From the NCBI RefSeq assembly GCF_003337245.1, contig NZ_QPJE01000002.1, forward strand, positions 1 through 64,000: 64,000 nt of DNA, read 5' to 3'. The notes beneath the pieces were generated by a model. The model searched no databases. It saw only the letters and a list, made by a program, of their open reading frames with translations, and was not told where the DNA came from. Position 1 is the stretch's first letter, and each line of letters begins with the position of its first letter. Below are positions 24,796-33,846 of the stretch, in pieces. A program made the translations under genes and the position numbers. This stretch comes from Halanaerobium sp. MA284_MarDTE_T2 (lineage in GTDB: Bacteria; Bacillota; Halanaerobiia; Halanaerobiales; Halanaerobiaceae).

Positions 24796-25852
24796 CTTCT
24801 TTTATTCCACCCCCTGATTTAATATTCTTCATCCTTAATAAAATATTAATTCTATTTAACAGCAGATGTGCAGATTTCCTGCTGGCAACCACAAATAAAA
24901 CTGTTATTGACTGTAAAATTAAAACAAATTCTGATGGAACAGAAGTTTCAAGTTCCATCCCCATGGCTCCAGTTTGAATCATAGCAAAAAAGAAGCTGTA
25001 AAAAGCAGTCCCAATAATACTGCTGTCTGCAACTACTGCTATCATTACCCCATCCCAGCCATAATTTGCACCAATACCTTTAAGAAAACGGTGCTGTACT
25101 CCACCCATAACAAGCATAGCACCTGCCATGCCTGCCAGTGCACCACTTATTAGCATAATTTTAAGATAATTCTTGTCTATATTTGCTCCACCAGCTTTTG
25201 CAAACATCTCATTACTTCCCATAACCTTCCACTCATAACCAGCTTTGGTATGATGCCAGATAAAATAAATTATTATTAACAGTATGATGCTTATAATAAT
25301 TGTACTATCAAGACCGCCGAGATCAGGTAGCCACCCACTTTTATTTATAGGTCTGGTCATCGGTGAAAACAATTCTTTATCAAGCAGTGGACCACTAATA
25401 AGATACATTGTAAAATACTGGGCTACAAAATTAAGCATTAAAGTAGTGATAAATTCATCCATATTAAATTTAAGTCTTAACCAGGCAGCAATTCCAGAAT
25501 ATAATGCCCCTGATAATAAAGCAATAAATATAAGCAGTGGAATCATAACTACAGGTGGAAGATCTATATATAATCCTGCTGCAGTAACACTAATACCACC
25601 AATTAAAAATTGACCAACCTGACCTAAATTAACAGCATTACTGCCAAAAGCTACTGCTGCTGATAATCCTGTTAGAATTAAAGGAGCTGTTTTGGCAAGT
25701 GTGCTGAAAAAAGAAAACTTTGAAAAAAGGCTGTAATTAAAAAGCTGATAATAGCTATCAAAAGCAGGATATCCCTGAACAGCCATAATTATTAATCCAA
25801 CCAGCAGAGCAGTTATGATACCAACTGCGGATGTTAAAATTTGCCTTTTCAT
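24779..25852 (-). CDS. Nucleoside/BMP-type ABC transporter, first permease
   Basis: A 357-residue membrane permease of the NupP/YufP type. The first helix (TSAVGIITALLVGLIIMAVQGYPAFDSY), the GLSAAVAFGSNAVNLGQVGQFLIGG block and the GYEWKVMGSNEMFAKAGGANI cytoplasmic loop that docks to the ATPase are recognisable. It overlaps the ATPase gene by 4 bases (ATGA type). Length and order (binding protein, ATPase, permease, permease) match known purine nucleoside importers such as B. subtilis NupNOPQ and streptococcal systems. Confidence 0.88.
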   Translation of the reverse strand: MKRQILTSAVGIITALLVGLIIMAVQGYPAFDSYYQLFNYSLFSKFSFFSTLAKTAPLILTGLSAAVAFGSNAVNLGQVGQFLIGGISVTAAGLYIDLPPVVMIPLLIFIALLSGALYSGIAAWLRLKFNMDEFITTLMLNFVAQYFTMYLISGPLLDKELFSPMTRPINKSGWLPDLGGLDSTIIISIILLIIIYFIWHHTKAGYEWKVMGSNEMFAKAGGANIDKNYLKIMLISGALAGMAGAMLVMGGVQHRFLKGIGANYGWDGVMIAVVADSSIIGTAFYSFFFAMIQTGAMGMELETSVPSEFVLILQSITVLFVVASRKSAHLLLNRINILLRMKNIKSGGGIKEDEFID

Positions 25853-27384
25853 CTGTAATCACCTGCCTCTGCTCCGAGCATATATGCCCCTATTTCTTCT
25901 TTGTTTGTTTTTGTGGGATCTTTATCAGCTATAATTTTACCTTCATGTATTACCAGCAGACGGTCAGAAAGTCCAAACAGCTCATCTAAATCAGCTGAAA
26001 TCAGCAAAACTGCTGCACCCTGATCACGTTTTTTTATGATCTCCAGCTGGATAAATTCTATAGAACCAACATCCAGACCTCTTGTTGGATTATCCAGCAA
26101 AATAAAATTATCTGACAGCATAAATTCCCTTCCTACAATAAGGCGCTGCTGATTACCACCTGATAGTGATTTTATAGGCTGACTTTTACTTTCTGATATT
26201 ACTTCAAATTTATTTATCAGTTTATCTGTTAAATCTCTGGCACCTCTGCGGGACAAAATATAATCTCTTGCACCACTCAGATTCTTATTTATTCTGTGGT
26301 GTGTCATGATACTATTGTCTACCAGACTGAGTTCCTGTGCACTCCCTGTATTTTTTCTATCCTGTGGTACATAAGCCATTTCTTTTCTTCTGTCTAGAAT
26401 ATTCAATTTATCTATTCGCTTATCATTAATTTTAATTTCCCCACTGTCTGGAGTTAAAAGACCGATGATCGATCTTACTAATTCATATTGACCATTACCT
26501 TCTATACCAGCAACTCCCACTATTTCACCTGCTCTGACTTCCAGACTGATATTATCCAGTAATTTTATACCCTGCTCATTTTTATATTTTAAATTTGAAA
26601 CAGAAAAAACCACATCTTTTGGTGAAGCTTTATCTTTTTTAACAGTAAACACAACATCGCGTCCTATCATGGCACGTGCCAGATCTGCCTTTGACAAATT
26701 TTTGTTTTCTAAAGTTGTAATTTTTTTACCCTTTCTCATAACCGTTATAATATCAGATAAATCCAGAACTTCATCAAGCTTATGGCTGATAAAAATAATA
26801 GTTCTACCTTCATCTCTCAATTTCTTTAGACGCATAAATAGGTCCTCTATTTCCTGAGGAGTTAATACAGCTGTTGGTTCATCTAAAATTAATACATTAA
26901 CATCTCTATACAGGAGTTTCAGTATCTCTACTTTCTGCTGAGCTGCAACAGATATATTATTTATAATTGAATCAAGCTGTAAATTTAAATTATACTCCTC
27001 AATAAGCTGTCTGACCTTTTTTCTTGACTGTTCTTTTTTCAGTATATTAAATCTGCCTACTGGTTCAGTGCCAAGTATTACATTTTCATATACAGTGTAG
27101 TTCGGTATCAACATAAACTCCTGATGAACCATTCCTATACCTGCATTTACAGCTTCCTGAGGGTTACTGAAATGAGTTTTTTTGTTATTTATATAAATCT
27201 CTCCATCAGTTTTGGCAGTAAGTCCATATATTACTTTCATTAAAGTTGATTTGCCGGCTCCATTTTCTCCAATAACTGCATGAATTTGACCGGAATTAAT
27301 AACTAAATCAACCCCATCAACAGCTACTGTTGATGGTGGATATATTTTCAAAAGAGATTTTATAGAAATAATTGGATCTGCCAA
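25849..27384 (-). CDS. Nucleoside/BMP-type ABC transporter, double ATP-binding protein
   Basis: A 511-residue protein with two fused ABC domains. The N-domain has Walker A GENGAGKST, a degenerate signature (ISVAAQQKVEILK) and Walker B VLILDEPTAVL. The C-domain has a degenerate Walker A (GIEGNGQYEL), a canonical signature (SLSGGNQQRLIVGRE) and FILLDNPTRGLD. This mixture of sites is normal for sugar/nucleoside importers (NupO, RbsA type). A stem-loop attenuator separates it from the binding-protein gene upstream, which should keep ATPase levels below those of the binding protein. Confidence 0.9.
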   Translation of the reverse strand: MADPIISIKSLLKIYPPSTVAVDGVDLVINSGQIHAVIGENGAGKSTLMKVIYGLTAKTDGEIYINNKKTHFSNPQEAVNAGIGMVHQEFMLIPNYTVYENVILGTEPVGRFNILKKEQSRKKVRQLIEEYNLNLQLDSIINNISVAAQQKVEILKLLYRDVNVLILDEPTAVLTPQEIEDLFMRLKKLRDEGRTIIFISHKLDEVLDLSDIITVMRKGKKITTLENKNLSKADLARAMIGRDVVFTVKKDKASPKDVVFSVSNLKYKNEQGIKLLDNISLEVRAGEIVGVAGIEGNGQYELVRSIIGLLTPDSGEIKINDKRIDKLNILDRRKEMAYVPQDRKNTGSAQELSLVDNSIMTHHRINKNLSGARDYILSRRGARDLTDKLINKFEVISESKSQPIKSLSGGNQQRLIVGREFMLSDNFILLDNPTRGLDVGSIEFIQLEIIKKRDQGAAVLLISADLDELFGLSDRLLVIHEGKIIADKDPTKTNKEEIGAYMLGAEAGDYR

Positions 27385-27409
27385 CAGTTACACCTCTTTT
27401 CGTTAAATT

Positions 27410-27438
27410 TATAAAAGAAGAGAGGGTTTATCCCTCTC
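27410..27438 (-). terminator. Attenuating terminator inside the nucleoside transporter operon
   Basis: GAGAGGG-TTTAT-CCCTCTC (27420-27438) is followed on the minus strand by TTCTTTTAT. It lies between the BMP gene and the ATPase gene. Confidence 0.7.
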
Positions 27439-27491
27439 CTTAACCTTTTCTCTGTTTAAATAAATTTCAGCAGTTAAGCTAAATTATATAT

Positions 27492-28499
27492 TTACTGATA
27501 TCTCTCAATAACAATTTCTCCTGCAGATACTTTTTCATTAATAGACTTTATCCTCTCAATCTGTTCTGCAGATAGAATATCCTCAGTATATTTGTCTATT
27601 GCCAGTCCAACTCCACCTTCTTTTAATCCATATTCCAGAACTTCACCCTGTTCAAACTCATCATTAACAATAGTTTCGAAAACAGAGTAAATAGCATCTC
27701 CAACATTTTTTAAATCAGATGTAACCACATGGCCTGGCTGAATTCCATTTTGATTTGAGTCAACACCTATTGCATATTTTCCATTTTCAGCTGCCGCTTC
27801 CAGTACTCCACTTCCAGTTAAAGAAGCAATCTGGAACACAATATCTGCTCCTTGAGAATACAGCTGATTAGCAGCCTGTTTACCTTTAACAGGATCTGTC
27901 CATGTGCCTGCATACACCGTTTTAACCTCTATTTCCTCATCAATATAGTGAGCTCCCTGCTCATATCCAAAAATAAATGAATTTACAACCGGATCTTCAT
28001 CACCACCAACAGCGCCAATTATTTTTTCTTCATTTACTCCTTCTAATGAAGTATCTTTTGTTACAATTCCAGCAGTAACTCCTGCCATAAATGCACCTTC
28101 TTCTTCAATAAAATCAATACTGGTAATTGTATTTTTATCATTTTGAACAACTGTATCAATATTAACAAAAATTTTATTCGGATATCTATCTGCATACTGT
28201 TTCAATAGATCTTCAAATCCATAAGAAATGATAAAAATTACATCTGCATTCCACTGTACTGCTGACTGAAGTGACTGCTGATATTTTGCTGTGTCAAAAT
28301 TACATTCAATTGTAGTGGTCTTGATCCCATACTCTTCTTCAATTCTGTCAATACCTCTCTGCCCAGAATCATAAAAAGACTGATCACCAAGTCCACCGTT
28401 GATAATATAAGCTACTCTCTGTGGAGTAACTGCTCCTGCAGAAAACGCCAGCAAAAATATCAAACCAACAGTTAAAAATAAAATGAATCCCTTTTTCAT
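27492..28499 (-). CDS. BMP-family nucleoside-binding exported protein
   Basis: A 335-residue solute-binding protein of the basic membrane protein/PnrA family, which binds purine nucleosides. A signal peptide (about 1-23) ends SAGAVTPQ with no lipobox cysteine, unlike the lipoproteins of monoderm relatives. Family motifs: VAYIINGGLGDQSFYDSGQRG, the DFIEEEGAFMAGVTAG block near 128-143, and QIASLTGSGVLEAAAENGKYAIGVDSNQNG. It is the first gene of the operon. The binding-site aromatic and acidic residues could not be mapped without a structure, so the exact nucleoside is open. Confidence 0.9.
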   Translation of the reverse strand: MKKGFILFLTVGLIFLLAFSAGAVTPQRVAYIINGGLGDQSFYDSGQRGIDRIEEEYGIKTTTIECNFDTAKYQQSLQSAVQWNADVIFIISYGFEDLLKQYADRYPNKIFVNIDTVVQNDKNTITSIDFIEEEGAFMAGVTAGIVTKDTSLEGVNEEKIIGAVGGDEDPVVNSFIFGYEQGAHYIDEEIEVKTVYAGTWTDPVKGKQAANQLYSQGADIVFQIASLTGSGVLEAAAENGKYAIGVDSNQNGIQPGHVVTSDLKNVGDAIYSVFETIVNDEFEQGEVLEYGLKEGGVGLAIDKYTEDILSAEQIERIKSINEKVSAGEIVIERYQ

Positions 28500-28585
28500 G
28501 AACCTAACCCCTCCTTTTTTATTTTCATAATCCTAAACTTTTCTGACTTACAATCTTCAATTGCAATATCTGCATCATCTTAAAT

Positions 28586-29470
28586 CTATTTATGCAGTCG
28601 AGGATCCAGTGCATCTCTTAATCCATCACCAACTAAATTAAATCCAAGTACCAGCAGTGCAATTGCTACCCCCGGAAAAGTTGCAATCCAGGGTGCATTA
28701 CGCAGAAAATCCTGCCCATTACTCAGCATTGCACCCCATTCTGGTGTTGGAGGCTGGGCACCCAGACCGAGGAAACTTAATCCTGCTGCATTAATTATTG
28801 CACGACCTATACTTAGTGTAGTCTGAATAATAATAGGAGCCATTGAATTTAAAAGTACATGTTTTAAGATAATTCGGCTGTCATTTGCACCTAACGCTCT
28901 TGCTGCAATTACATATTCTTTCTTTTTAATAGAAAGAACAGAACTGCGAACTATGCGAGCATATTGAGGTACATATACAATCCCAATAGCAATCATAGCA
29001 TTATATATACCCGGCCCCAAAATAGACATTATTACCAGGGCCAGCAGTATGTACGGAAAAGAAAGCATCAAATCCATAATCCGCATAATCCCCATATCTA
29101 TCCAGCCGCCATAATAACCGGCAATAAGTCCCAAAGCAACACCAACAATTAAAGCTATAAACACAGCAATAAATCCAATCTGAAGTGATATCCTGGCCCC
29201 ATAAATAATGCGGCTGAAAATATCTCTTCCAAATTCATCAGTTCCTAAAAAGTGCTCAGATGAAGGTGCGCGAAATGATTTGATAAAATTCTGATTAAAT
29301 GGATCATATGGTGCAATATAGGGAGCCAGTACAGCAATTAAAGTAAAAACTATAATTATTATTATTCCTGCAATTGCAGTTTTATTTTTACGGAGTCTTT
29401 TAAAAGAAATACTCCATAAACTTTCACTTTTTACTTCATTTTCTTCTGGATTTTTTTCCAAATTATTCAA
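28586..29470 (-). CDS. Oligopeptide/dipeptide ABC transporter permease, DppC type (set 1)
   Basis: A 294-residue permease with a soluble N-terminus, one helix (TAIAGIIIIIVFTLIAVLAPYIAP), then the OppC/DppC mark LGTDEFGRDIFSRIIYGARISL and the EAA loop EYVIAARALGANDSRIILKH. About six membrane segments. It follows the DppB-type gene by 16 bases. The operon contains no DppD or DppF ATPase gene, so this permease must borrow ATPases encoded elsewhere. Substrate may be peptides or another ligand of this broad family (nickel, sugars, glutathione). Confidence 0.9.
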   Translation of the reverse strand: MNNLEKNPEENEVKSESLWSISFKRLRKNKTAIAGIIIIIVFTLIAVLAPYIAPYDPFNQNFIKSFRAPSSEHFLGTDEFGRDIFSRIIYGARISLQIGFIAVFIALIVGVALGLIAGYYGGWIDMGIMRIMDLMLSFPYILLALVIMSILGPGIYNAMIAIGIVYVPQYARIVRSSVLSIKKKEYVIAARALGANDSRIILKHVLLNSMAPIIIQTTLSIGRAIINAAGLSFLGLGAQPPTPEWGAMLSNGQDFLRNAPWIATFPGVAIALLVLGFNLVGDGLRDALDPRLHK

Positions 29471-29486
29471 ATTTCACACCTCCATT

Positions 29487-30491
29487 TTAAGAATAATGTA
29501 TGCGTGGATCCAGATAGGAATATAATAAATCCACTATTAAATTAATAAATACAAAAAATGTTGCAATAAAGAGCACTGCTCCCTGTATTACCGGAAAATC
29601 TCGCCCTAAAATACCATTAATCAGCAGCCGGCCAACACCGGCTCTGGCAAAAACAGTTTCTGTTAAAACTGCACCACCAAGAAAACTTCCAAACTGAAGG
29701 CCGATAATTGTCACCACAGGAATAAGTGAATTTTTCAGAACATGTTTTGTAATTACAATTTTTTCTGGTAAACCTTTTGCACGAGCAGTTCGTATATAAT
29801 CCTGATTCAAAACCTCTAATGTGGTAGATCTTGTCATTCTTGCAATCATAGCCACCGGTATTGTTGCAAGTGTAAGTGCCGGCAGAATAAGATGTGATAT
29901 AGTGCTTTTAAAAGCTGCCCAATTACTTGTAATTATACTATCTATAATATAAAAATTAGTTATTACATTAAGATCTGCCATTCTGGATATTCGTCCTGAA
30001 ATAGGCAGCCAGCCCAGCCTCGAAGCAAAAATCAGCATCAGCATCATCCCAACCCAGAAAACTGGCATAGAAATACCCAGCAGAGCTGCAACCATAGTGA
30101 CATTATCTATTAAGGAGTACTGTTTTATGGCAGATATTATTCCGGCTATAACACCAATAACGCTGGCAACAATCATACTCAGTATTGTTAATTCAATTGT
30201 TGCTGGAAAAGAAGTCCCGATTTCATTAATAACCGGATTTCTATTTCTAATAGATCTTCCTAAATCTCCTTTTAGCAGATTAGATAAAAACTTAAAATAC
30301 TGTACATGTAGAGGTTTGTCAAGTCCCAGTTCTGTTCTCAATCTGGCAGCATCTTCTGCTGTTCCTTTATCTCCAAGCATAATCTGCACAGGGTCACCTG
30401 GTATTAAATGAATCATAAAAAAAACTACAATTGAAATTGCCAGTAATAATGGAATTAAAAATAGTAGTCTTCTAAGAATATAATTTAGCAT
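29487..30491 (-). CDS. Oligopeptide/dipeptide ABC transporter permease, DppB type (set 1)
   Basis: A 334-residue permease with about six membrane helices. The N-terminus MLNYILRRLLFLIPLLLAIS and the FFMIHLIPGDPVQIMLGDKGT block are standard for DppB/OppB. The EAA loop is DYIRTARAKGLPEKIVITKHVLKNSL and the end reads LLYSYLDPRIHYS. A stem-loop in the 62-base gap upstream separates it from the binding-protein gene, consistent with lower expression of the membrane parts. Confidence 0.9.
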   Translation of the reverse strand: MLNYILRRLLFLIPLLLAISIVVFFMIHLIPGDPVQIMLGDKGTAEDAARLRTELGLDKPLHVQYFKFLSNLLKGDLGRSIRNRNPVINEIGTSFPATIELTILSMIVASVIGVIAGIISAIKQYSLIDNVTMVAALLGISMPVFWVGMMLMLIFASRLGWLPISGRISRMADLNVITNFYIIDSIITSNWAAFKSTISHLILPALTLATIPVAMIARMTRSTTLEVLNQDYIRTARAKGLPEKIVITKHVLKNSLIPVVTIIGLQFGSFLGGAVLTETVFARAGVGRLLINGILGRDFPVIQGAVLFIATFFVFINLIVDLLYSYLDPRIHYS

Positions 30492-30516
30492 ATTTATTCA
30501 CCTCAAAGCATTTTAA

Positions 30517-30539
30517 AGGGGCGGTGAAATACCACCCCT
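30517..30539 (-). terminator. Attenuating stem-loop between binding protein and permease (set 1)
   Basis: AGGGGCGGT and ACCACCCCT pair (one G-U in RNA) around six bases; on the minus strand TTTAAAATG follows. The T tail is weak, fitting partial termination. Confidence 0.6.
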
Positions 30540-30553
30540 GATTACTGTTTGTA

Positions 30554-32122
30554 TTATTGATCCAGCCATACTTTATGGAAATATTTGTTGTTAGTTGGAT
30601 ATAAAACATAATTTTTTACATTACTTCTTATCGGAATCTGCATTTTCATATGATTTAAGAATACAAATGGGGCATCATCAACAATAATACCCTGTACCTC
30701 TTTATATATTCTTTCTCTCTTATCTTCATCAGTAATCTGCTGTGCCTGTTTTAATAATTTATCTACTTTTGGATTGCTATAAAAAGCCCGGTTTGTTGAA
30801 CCCTGATTGGCAGAGTTAAAAAATACATTTAAGAAGTTATCCGGGTCACCATTGTCAGCAATCCAGCCAAAAAATGCAGCTGTATGTTTACCTGCTTTAC
30901 CTTCTTCTATATAGGTACCCCATTCCAGCTGTTCTATATTTGCCTTAATTCCTACTTCACTTAGATACTGCTGTACAGCTGTAGCAAGTCTTGATCCAAC
31001 TGGATTATAGGCTCTTGGTGCCGAATAGGTGCGGAGAGTAAATTCAAAACCATCACCATATCCTGCTCCTTTCAGCAGAGTCTTTGCTTTTTCTGGATTA
31101 TATGGATAACCTTCAAGGCTGTCATCATAGGCCCAGATTGTTGGCGGTAGAGGTCCTTTTGCAGGTGTAGCCTGACCACCCATCAGATACTTACATATTT
31201 CCTCTTTGTTTATTGCATAGTTCATAGCTTTTCTGACCATTTTATTATCAAATGGTTTTTTTTCATTATGAAGAGCTATATAACCAATATTAAGGCCTGG
31301 GGCTTCCAGCAGATCCAGATTGTCATTTTCTATTACCCTCTCAACATCGGTAGGATTTAAACCTTCCATAACATGAATATTACCCTCTTCAAGTTCAAGT
31401 AAACGTGTCTGGTTATTTGGAATTACCGTAAAGATCAGTTCATCCAGATAAGGACGTCCATCCCAGTAATCTTCATTTGCTTCCAGAGTAATATGGTCAT
31501 CTCTTACCCATTCCACAAACTTAAATGGTCCGGTTCCTACAGGGTGCTTAAAGATATCCTCACCGTATTTTTTTACTGCTTCTGGACTGGCTATCATAGT
31601 AGCAAACATGGCCAGATTTTTTAGAAATGGCGCATATGGATTTTCCAGAGTGAATTTAACAGTATATTCGTCCACTGCTTCCACTTTCTCAATCATTCCA
31701 AGTGAAAATCCAGCATATGGATAAGCACCTTCCAGATAATATGGATGGTCTGAATTAAGCTGTCTTTCAATATCAAATACTACAGCCTCTGCATTAAACG
31801 GAGTTCCATCATGAAATTTTACCCCTTTGCGTAAATGGAAAACATACTCTAAACCATCATCAGATACTTCCCAGTCAGTAGCCAGGGCAGGTTCGATTTC
31901 TGTAGTGCCGGGCTTAAAGCGGACCAGGCCATCAAAAACATTGACTATTACATCTGCAGAGTTACCTAAAGTTGTCATATGTGGATCCAGTGCATCGGCA
32001 TCTGCTCCCTGTGCATATATAAGAGTACCTCCATATTCAGGATCCCCGTCTTGAGCCAGTACTAAACCTGCAGTTCCTAAAACCAATGTCACAACCAATA
32101 AAACTGTTAAAAATCTTCTCAA
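30554..32122 (-). CDS. Extracytoplasmic solute-binding protein, family 5 (set 1)
   Basis: A 522-residue peptide-binding type protein. A signal peptide (1-23) ends GLVLAQDG without a lipobox cysteine. SBP family 5 features: YGGTLIYAQGADADALDPHM at the mature start, LRKGVKFHDGTPFNAEAVVFDIER near 100-125 and the KHPVGTGPFKFVEW block. It is the first gene of the set-1 transporter. The family binds di- and oligopeptides but also nickel, heme and other ligands; no nickel-specific feature was noted. Ligand unknown. Confidence 0.9.
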   Translation of the reverse strand: MRRFLTVLLVVTLVLGTAGLVLAQDGDPEYGGTLIYAQGADADALDPHMTTLGNSADVIVNVFDGLVRFKPGTTEIEPALATDWEVSDDGLEYVFHLRKGVKFHDGTPFNAEAVVFDIERQLNSDHPYYLEGAYPYAGFSLGMIEKVEAVDEYTVKFTLENPYAPFLKNLAMFATMIASPEAVKKYGEDIFKHPVGTGPFKFVEWVRDDHITLEANEDYWDGRPYLDELIFTVIPNNQTRLLELEEGNIHVMEGLNPTDVERVIENDNLDLLEAPGLNIGYIALHNEKKPFDNKMVRKAMNYAINKEEICKYLMGGQATPAKGPLPPTIWAYDDSLEGYPYNPEKAKTLLKGAGYGDGFEFTLRTYSAPRAYNPVGSRLATAVQQYLSEVGIKANIEQLEWGTYIEEGKAGKHTAAFFGWIADNGDPDNFLNVFFNSANQGSTNRAFYSNPKVDKLLKQAQQITDEDKRERIYKEVQGIIVDDAPFVFLNHMKMQIPIRSNVKNYVLYPTNNKYFHKVWLDQ

Positions 32123-32186
32123 AATTATCCCTCCTCTTATTTTGTATCAAATATACCTACTATTAAGTACACTCTTCTTAAAAAAT

Positions 32187-32220
32187 CCTAATAATATACA
32201 TAACCTAATAATATACATAA
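32187..32220. repeat. 17-bp perfect tandem duplication
   Basis: CCTAATAATATACATAA occurs twice head to tail (32187-32203 and 32204-32220) in the leader region before the set-1 binding protein. The sequence is AT-rich, so slippage is the likely origin. Confidence 0.9.
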
Positions 32221-32293
32221 TTAGGGAGCTATATTATATTATATTCTTTATAAAAGACTTAAATCCTGCCTGCACAATATTATTGTTTGAATA

Positions 32294-33331
32294 TTAAGCA
32301 AACATTTGTGAAGCAGTTTTTTCTATAGTTTTAACTGCATATCTGATCTGATCCCTATCAACATCAAGATGTGTTACTGCCCTCAGCAGTCCCTCCATCC
32401 TGCTCACCCTGACACCTTCTTCTAAAAGTCGATCTGCAAACTCATCTGCTCTACCATCTGCCACAGAAAATAATACAATATTTGTATCTACACCTTCCAG
32501 ATCAATATCAAGACCGGGTTGTTCCTTAATGGTTTCTGCAAGCATTCTGGCATGTTCATGATCTTCTGCAAGTCTTTCTATATTATTTTCGAGAGCATAA
32601 ATTCCACCTGCAGCTATAATTCCTGCCTGCCTCATTGCTCCACCCAGGCGCTGTTTCCAGAATCTTGCTTTTTCAATAAATTCTGCTGAACCTGCCAGAA
32701 CAGAGCCAACCGGGGCTCCAAGGCCTTTACTCAGATCAATCCATATTGAATCAAAATACTGTCCATAATCAGCCGGATCAACTCCTGCAGCTACTGCAGC
32801 ATTAAGCATCCGGGCTCCATCCATATGCATTTTTATACCGTGTTGTGCTGCCACTTCAGCAATCTCTTTAATTCTCTCTAAAGGCCAGATTCTGCCTCCA
32901 CCAAGATTAGTTGTCTGCTCAATAGAAACAACACTAGTCTGAGGGCTGTGATAATCGTTATCTCTAATGGCACCTTCAAAATCTTCTGCAGTAAATATTC
33001 CACCTTCTCCGTCCAGCATTTTTATAGATGCTCCGGCAATAACTGCCGCAGCACCACTTTCAAAATGAATAGGATGTGCAGTTTTGTGCATCACAATCTC
33101 GTCACCTTTCTGACAGTGTACTGCATAAGAAATCTGATTTGCCATCAAACCAGAAGGCAGATAAACTGCATCATCTTTATCCAGTATTTCTGCAACCATT
33201 CTGCAGAGTCTATTTACACTTGGATCTTCTCCTAACTGCTCATCTCCTACTTCTGCTTCAGCCATAAATTTACGCATTTCTCTTGAAGGTCTTGTACCTG
33301 TATCACTAAAAAGATCAACTTTCAATTCCAT
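32294..33331 (-). CDS. ltaE: Low-specificity threonine aldolase
   Basis: A 345-residue PLP enzyme of fold type I that splits threonine or allo-threonine into glycine and acetaldehyde. The N-terminus VDLFSDTGTRPSREMRKFMAEA is the family hallmark; the AEVGDEQLGEDPSVNRL block follows, and the PLP lysine is in WIDLSKGLGAPVGSVLAG. Length is normal. It stands alone between the set-1 and set-2 peptide transporters. Its glycine product could feed general metabolism; no direct link to the transporter operons can be seen from spacing (gaps of 171 and 191 bases). Confidence 0.93.
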   Translation of the reverse strand: MELKVDLFSDTGTRPSREMRKFMAEAEVGDEQLGEDPSVNRLCRMVAEILDKDDAVYLPSGLMANQISYAVHCQKGDEIVMHKTAHPIHFESGAAAVIAGASIKMLDGEGGIFTAEDFEGAIRDNDYHSPQTSVVSIEQTTNLGGGRIWPLERIKEIAEVAAQHGIKMHMDGARMLNAAVAAGVDPADYGQYFDSIWIDLSKGLGAPVGSVLAGSAEFIEKARFWKQRLGGAMRQAGIIAAGGIYALENNIERLAEDHEHARMLAETIKEQPGLDIDLEGVDTNIVLFSVADGRADEFADRLLEEGVRVSRMEGLLRAVTHLDVDRDQIRYAVKTIEKTASQMFA

Positions 33332-33522
33332 TTTCTCTCACTCCTTGTATTGTGTTATTTTATAATTTAAAATTGATTAAAATTAATTTTCCCCTTAAAT
33401 GTGAACCTCTCCACCTGAAGCAAAAATAAGATTTAGATGGAGTTTCCTTGGCTGTTTTAGATAAATTAAAGAAATTTTTTAATATACTTTTTTATATAAT
33501 TATAGAGTTAATAGACAGCAGA

Positions 33523-33846
33523 TTATATTAAACTTTGAAAAAATAAATAAGAAAAAAATCCACCTATAACTGTTAAAAAAATATTTTTCGTTTTTACGGC
33601 AATAAAAATTGTCGGAAAAAAGGCCAGCAGAGAAATATTTTTAACAGATAAAAATAATTCTCCATCCTTAAGTAAAATACCTGGAGCCAGCAGTGCTGAA
33701 AGTACAGCTACAGGTATATAGCTTAGCCAGCGCACAATTCCTGAAGAAAGGTCCCTACGGCTGAGAAGAATAAGAGGCAAAAAACGCGGCAAATATGTAA
33801 CAAAAACCATCCCAGCTATTAATATAAAGTAATTATTCTCCTCCAT
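33523..33846 (-). CDS. azlD: Branched-chain amino acid exporter small subunit, AzlD type
   Basis: A 107-residue protein with about four membrane helices, the small partner of AzlC. Features: NYFILIAGMVFVTYLPRFLPLILLSRRDLS at the start and ALLAPGILLKDG, typical of AzlD. It overlaps azlC by 14 bases. It is the last gene of a run from 39026 to 33523 that includes a gamma-glutamyl hydrolase and a peptide transporter, suggesting export of amino acids left over from peptide breakdown. The 33332-33522 gap beyond it holds no clear feature besides a single GGAGTTTCC half at 33439. Confidence 0.88.
   Translation of the reverse strand: MEENNYFILIAGMVFVTYLPRFLPLILLSRRDLSSGIVRWLSYIPVAVLSALLAPGILLKDGELFLSVKNISLLAFFPTIFIAVKTKNIFLTVIGGFFSYLFFQSLI

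Noticed and set aside
33400-33452. Possible sixth copy of the GGAGTTTCC repeat
   Set aside because: Only a TGGAGTTTCC half is recognisable at 33438-33447; the rest does not align well enough.
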